DNA of 64,000 bases, from contig NC_092799.1 of assembly GCF_918797505.1 (NCBI RefSeq), forward strand, positions 33,492,597 to 33,556,596, written 5' to 3'. Source of the DNA: Bemisia tabaci. Lineage: Eukaryota; Arthropoda; Insecta; Hemiptera; Aleyrodidae. Below the pieces are notes generated by a model. It was not told the origin of the DNA. It did not search any database and was given only the letters and a program-made list of their open reading frames with translations. Numbering within the stretch: the first letter of the stretch is position 1; each line of letters begins with the position of its first letter. A program made the translations under genes and the position numbers. Of the stretch, positions 63,786 to 64,000 are shown one piece after another.

Positions 63786-64000
63786 TTAATTGTGTATTTT
63801 AGCCTTGTCTCCCTCTCCCTCCCCCCCCCCTTGTTTTTTCACTATGGGTAGTGTAATAAGTTTATTTTCAAGAGGTGCCTTAACATATGAGGTCATTTCC
63901 ACCTCTGATTAAAAATTAGCATAACGATGGCTAACGAATGTTACCGCCCACCTGCGAACTGACGATTTTGCAGAACAAAGAATAAACTTCGCCATTTTTG

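Noticed and set aside
1..64000. tRNA and rRNA genes
   Set aside because: A visual search for A-box and B-box pairs with cloverleaf spacing, and for conserved rRNA strings, found no convincing candidate on either strand.

Overview
This window reads as intergenic or deep-intronic DNA from an animal nuclear genome, most likely an insect. The signs are AT-rich sequence with GC-rich islands, no long open frame with a recognisable domain, no operon-like packing, and a very high density of short non-autonomous DNA transposons. A whitefly-like hemipteran would fit the overall texture, but no marker gene here allows the species to be named. I recognise no confident protein-coding gene, tRNA or rRNA. 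Most longer open frames run across the arms of inverted-repeat elements or GC-rich/low-complexity DNA and are probably by-products. A few short frames that look somewhat protein-like are listed at low confidence (9564-9746, 10707-11042, 26660-26799, 43273-43988, 47862-48095).

The content is mainly repeats, and many can be delimited to the base from terminal inverted repeats (TIRs) and target-site duplications (TSDs). I use ad hoc family letters. A: about 250 bp, TIR starting CTGCCGTGCTAAGG, 4-bp TSD, about ten copies plus fragments. B: about 380 bp inverted-repeat element, three copies. D, N, O, P, Q, S: MITEs sharing the end formula CAC followed by an A run, mostly at TA. J: 147-165 bp hAT-type MITE with 8-bp TSDs, five copies. 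Y: hAT-type element starting CAGGGCCG, two copies. E, K, L: elements starting AGAG with 9-10 bp TSDs (Mutator-like). Also two piggyBac-like TTAA elements, a pogo/Tigger-like element at TA, a short Helitron, and foldback elements.

Layout. 1-8.5 kb: A-, D- and M-family MITEs, a G-rich block and a 282-bp tandem repeat. 8.5-9.5 kb: a three-level nest (D in hAT Y in a foldback). 10-15.6 kb: O, T, E, G, A, F-motif and P repeats. 16.9-24.9 kb: A elements carrying nested M, pogo, B and C insertions, plus U and H. 25-31 kb: D, tandem 502-bp units, I, V. 31.5-34.4 kb: J cluster and Helitron. 36-39 kb: B, N, K, L. 43-47.5 kb: possible decayed coding stretch, then H, Q, AA and S. 48.7-49.9 kb: purine tract and two intact A elements. 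51-54.4 kb: piggyBac-like element with nested L, a satellite-like foldback, and hAT Y2. 55-64 kb: A, F tandem, pyrimidine-filled TTAA element, I, A, H, A, and at the right edge a degenerate hammerhead-like motif.

The insertions record a relative chronology (pogo into B into A; D into hAT into foldback; L into piggyBac-like; M into A; C into A; N into B). A roughly 75-80 bp minisatellite unit is shared by the hAT Y elements and the unrelated pogo-like element, which I consider the most unusual observation. No sign of a new defence, metabolic or signalling gene system was found.
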